From assembly GCA_003481745.1 (NCBI GenBank), contig QULP01000006.1, positions 124,001-188,000 of the forward strand: a stretch of 64,000 bases of DNA. The letters run 5' to 3'. Position numbers and translations under genes: made by a program. The stretch is from Firmicutes bacterium OM04-13BH (GTDB lineage: Bacteria > Bacillota > Clostridia > Lachnospirales > Lachnospiraceae). Shown piece by piece: positions 62,051 through 64,000 of the stretch. The notes under the pieces were generated by a model, which was not told the DNA's origin, made no database searches, and saw only the letters and a list, made by a program, of their open reading frames with translations. Positions within the stretch are counted from its first letter, which is position 1. Each line of letters starts with the position of its first letter.

Positions 62051-62079
62051 ATTATACTTTATTTTTCCATTTTTGTAAA
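62051..62079 (-). promoter_or_regulatory. Promoter of the riboswitch transcript
   Basis: Minus strand: -35 TTTACA, 17-nt spacer, perfect -10 TATAAT, start near 62044, immediately before the aptamer. Confidence 0.7.
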
Positions 62080-62167
62080 GCAAGTTTGAAACTTTCTTTT
62101 AGCAATATCAGACTTTTTATATACAACAAATCCTGTCGTCGTGATTATCATCTCGGTCACCGGAAAG

Positions 62168-63313
62168 TTAAATCATCGGAGCAATTCCATCAATAAACTT
62201 TTTCACATAGAAAAGAGCCGCACCGATTGCCGGAGTGTACTGTCCATTTGTCCCAACTATCATATTTTCTTTTGGAAACTCAAACGGAAGCGATGAATTG
62301 ATCTGTTTTAACAGATAATTCAAATCATTCTCCATAAAATAGGGTGCCAGATACCCACTGATAATAATCGGTCCGTCAATGACCAGATTCAGATTTCTCA
62401 TGGCAAATGCCAGATGTTTTAAATACTCTTTCCAGATTTGCTTTATATTCTCCTCTTTATTTTCTCTTAGTTTTTCAAAAAATTCCTTTATTGACATTCC
62501 TGCAATTTCAGACAGTGAATTTGCGGAACAATAGGTTTCCAGACAGCCACGGTTTCCACAATAACACAACGGTCCATCTGAATTAATGCAAATGTGTTCA
62601 ATCACTCCACTATGCATGAAACTTCCTTCATGCACCTTTCGATTTGTAATAATCGCTCCACCAAGGTTGCGATTTAATAAAAACACCACTGCACTGTCGA
62701 GTTCCGAATGATTCCATAATTCCAGATAAGCAGCCGCTTTTGAATCATGTACCAGACGGCATGGATAAGGCAGCTTAGAAGAAAAATCAGACAGACGCAT
62801 CTTCACATTATTCATAATCGTACCATACATGACTCCGGAACCATCCGGAGAAATAATTCCCTGAGTTGCAATCGAGACACCAAGGATTCTTTCTTTCTGA
62901 TATTTGTATTCTTCTATAAATTCATCTATTTTATTTGCTACCTTTTCATAATATTCTTCTGTATCGCTATAATCCAGATCAATGGTGTCTTTTGCAATCA
63001 CCTTTCCATATAAATCAATTGCAACAATATGAAACATTTTTTTTAAAATTCCAATTCCTATTGAAATCCGGACATCTGATACAATCTGAATCACCTGTGC
63101 CTTTCTTCCACCCGTTGATTCAAAATAGCCATCTCTTTGAATCAGACCTTCTTCTTCAAGCACATTTAAATTTTGACTGACGGTAGACAGACCCATCTTT
63201 AAATCCTGCACAATCTGAAGTTTTGAAGTCTGTTTCGTACGATAAATATATTGATATACCTTTTCTTTATTAATCTGTTTTAATGTAATCGTAGTAATGC
63301 CTCGTTCGCTCAT
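62168..63313 (-). CDS. ROK-family transcriptional regulator
   Basis: 381-aa protein with an N-terminal winged helix (residues 18-65, KLQIVQDLKMGLSTVSQNLN) and a ROK sugar-kinase-like domain containing the zinc-binding CYCGNRGCLETY. Such regulators (XylR/NagC type) sense sugars or sugar phosphates. AGGAGG precedes ATG. It is upstream of the riboswitch unit but that unit has its own promoter, and no terminator lies between, so some read-through is possible. No sugar genes lie in the window, so its regulon is unknown. Confidence 0.9.
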   Translation of the reverse strand: MSERGITTITLKQINKEKVYQYIYRTKQTSKLQIVQDLKMGLSTVSQNLNVLEEEGLIQRDGYFESTGGRKAQVIQIVSDVRISIGIGILKKMFHIVAIDLYGKVIAKDTIDLDYSDTEEYYEKVANKIDEFIEEYKYQKERILGVSIATQGIISPDGSGVMYGTIMNNVKMRLSDFSSKLPYPCRLVHDSKAAAYLELWNHSELDSAVVFLLNRNLGGAIITNRKVHEGSFMHSGVIEHICINSDGPLCYCGNRGCLETYCSANSLSEIAGMSIKEFFEKLRENKEENIKQIWKEYLKHLAFAMRNLNLVIDGPIIISGYLAPYFMENDLNYLLKQINSSLPFEFPKENMIVGTNGQYTPAIGAALFYVKKFIDGIAPMI

Positions 63314-63550
63314 TTTGTCCTCCTTGCTTTTCCATACTTTTCAGTCATAGTTCCATTTTAATACAGTATACTATGAAACGCAAACAAGAATATTTTATGT
63401 GCATTTTAACCAAAATGAGTTTTAAAAAATTGTTTTTTATGTCAATAGACATATTTTTCCTCTTATTTATATACTTCACTTGCAGTTAAGTAATAAGCGT
63501 AAATTAAAAATAAAAGTATTTTTTAAAATTAAAAAAGGAGAGTTAAAATT
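63314..63550. other. Intergenic region between divergent genes
   Basis: A/T-rich 237 nt. On the minus side an ATAGTATACTGTATTAAAA stretch may hold the ROK promoter and an AGTATACT dyad as its operator. On the plus side only the AAAGGAGAG ribosome site of the next small gene is clear. Confidence 0.35.
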
Positions 63551-63755
63551 ATGGAAACTGTATTTACCGCAGACCCTGCCCAATTATTAATTGCTGCCGC
63601 CGCAGGTATTTTATCTATTATGCCTATATAACGAAAACGGACTGAATACAACTTCCGATACGATTCATTTTCTTCCATTCTGGGAAAATGGAGTACGCTT
63701 CTTCACAATCGAAGAACCAAATAAAGAAAAAGTAGAATTCAGCCAGTTTTTGTAA
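63551..63755 (+). pseudogene. Small gene, apparently frameshifted
   Basis: An AAAGGAG-led frame (63551-63631) encodes 26 residues (METVFTADPAQLLIAAAAGI...) and stops. The +1 frame continues without a stop from 63621 to 63755 with protein-like sequence (LYNENGLNTTSDTI, FLPFWENGVRFFTIEEPNKE). Joined, they would give about 68 residues ending just before a long perfect terminator. So either a frameshift has broken the gene, or the first frame is a real short peptide and the second a remnant. The family is not recognised. Confidence 0.5.
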
Positions 63756-63785
63756 AACTCCTACTGGTAAAAAAATAATTTAAGA

Positions 63786-63827
63786 ATACCTCAAGCCGGA
63801 AAATATCCGGCTTGAGGTATTCTTTTC
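63786..63827 (+). terminator. Intrinsic terminator after the small broken gene
   Basis: Long perfect stem AATACCTCAAGCCGGA/TCCGGCTTGAGGTATT with a 5-nt A/T-rich loop, then CTTTTCTT. Confidence 0.85.
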
Positions 63828-63953
63828 TTCTATCCATAACTTTTTGATATGAATAGAATCAAAATAAATGATTTAACGAATTTTTGAACTTATGTTATGA
63901 TTACACCATCAAATAATTAACAATTAGAAATCTATTTTACTAGGAGGAAACAC

Positions 63954-64000
63954 ATGTCAGAGAATACTTGTCTTGAAAAACAGCCATTATCTCAGGAAAT
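63954..64000 (+). CDS. Start of a further gene, cut by the window edge
   Basis: ATG with TAGGAGGAAACAC upstream begins MSENTCLEKQPLSQE and runs off the end. Too short for assignment. Confidence 0.6.
   Translation, partial: MSENTCLEKQPLSQE

Noticed and set aside
62168..63313. ROK regulator as controller of the B12 block
   Set aside because: The block has its own promoter and riboswitch, and ROK proteins sense sugars; adjacency alone is not enough.

Overview
The window looks like chromosome from a low-G+C, Gram-positive gut anaerobe, most likely a member of the Lachnospiraceae (Clostridia); the genus cannot be fixed from what is seen. Reasons: AGGAGG-type ribosome binding sites before most genes, abundant intrinsic terminators, a T-box leader, a hydroxylamine reductase/Crp pair, sortase-built pili, BspA-type leucine-rich and choline-binding-type surface proteins, and a GGDEF-histidine-kinase hybrid. 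No rRNA, tRNA, CRISPR array, complete prophage or complete insertion sequence was found.

Layout. 1-5.4 kb: a promoter driving a structured RNA that leaves the window on the left, a CdaR/PucR-type regulator, an MsmK/UgpC sugar-ABC ATPase, two hypotheticals and MTA/SAH nucleosidase. 5.5-20.9 kb: one large surface-fibre locus on the minus strand. It has a BTAD regulator, two small NATWQG-motif proteins, a giant LPSTG tip adhesin with a fibro-slime domain, an LPSTG backbone pilin, two class C sortases, pilin-like and TasA/CalY-like proteins, a C-terminally anchored MucBP protein and a SipW-type signal peptidase. 21.1-24.9 kb: a hybrid sensor kinase with a GGDEF domain and a truncated PAP2 gene, lying between two identical 27-bp direct repeats and looking acquired. 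24.9-30.2 kb: an ABC exporter of the MacB/FtsX type with a coiled-coil lipoprotein. 30.3-42.8 kb: mostly core genes, namely TSCPD protein, beta-CASP hydrolase, murG, a sigma factor with HIT protein, a soluble histidine kinase, rhomboid protease, hcp with its divergent Crp-type regulator, and cstA behind a T-box.

42.9-62.1 kb is the most interesting part. A good promoter, a cobalamin (B12) riboswitch and its own intrinsic terminator sit at the head of a roughly 19-kb minus-strand block. Read from the riboswitch the block encodes a leucine-rich-repeat protein, a giant cell-wall-binding protein with a DUF4430-like N-terminus, a DUF4430 protein, MoxR, DUF58 and transglutaminase-like proteins, a GLUG-repeat membrane-anchored protein and an alpha/alpha-barrel surface protein. 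DUF4430 and the alpha/alpha barrel are the two folds that make up the animal B12 carriers intrinsic factor, haptocorrin and transcobalamin. I infer a Gram-positive surface system for capturing B12 or other corrinoids, built from separately encoded equivalents of the two halves of intrinsic factor. The riboswitch evidence is strong. The extension of its control past two internal terminators, and the binding function itself, are inference.

The window ends with a ROK-family regulator, a small gene that seems broken by a frameshift, and the start of one further gene.
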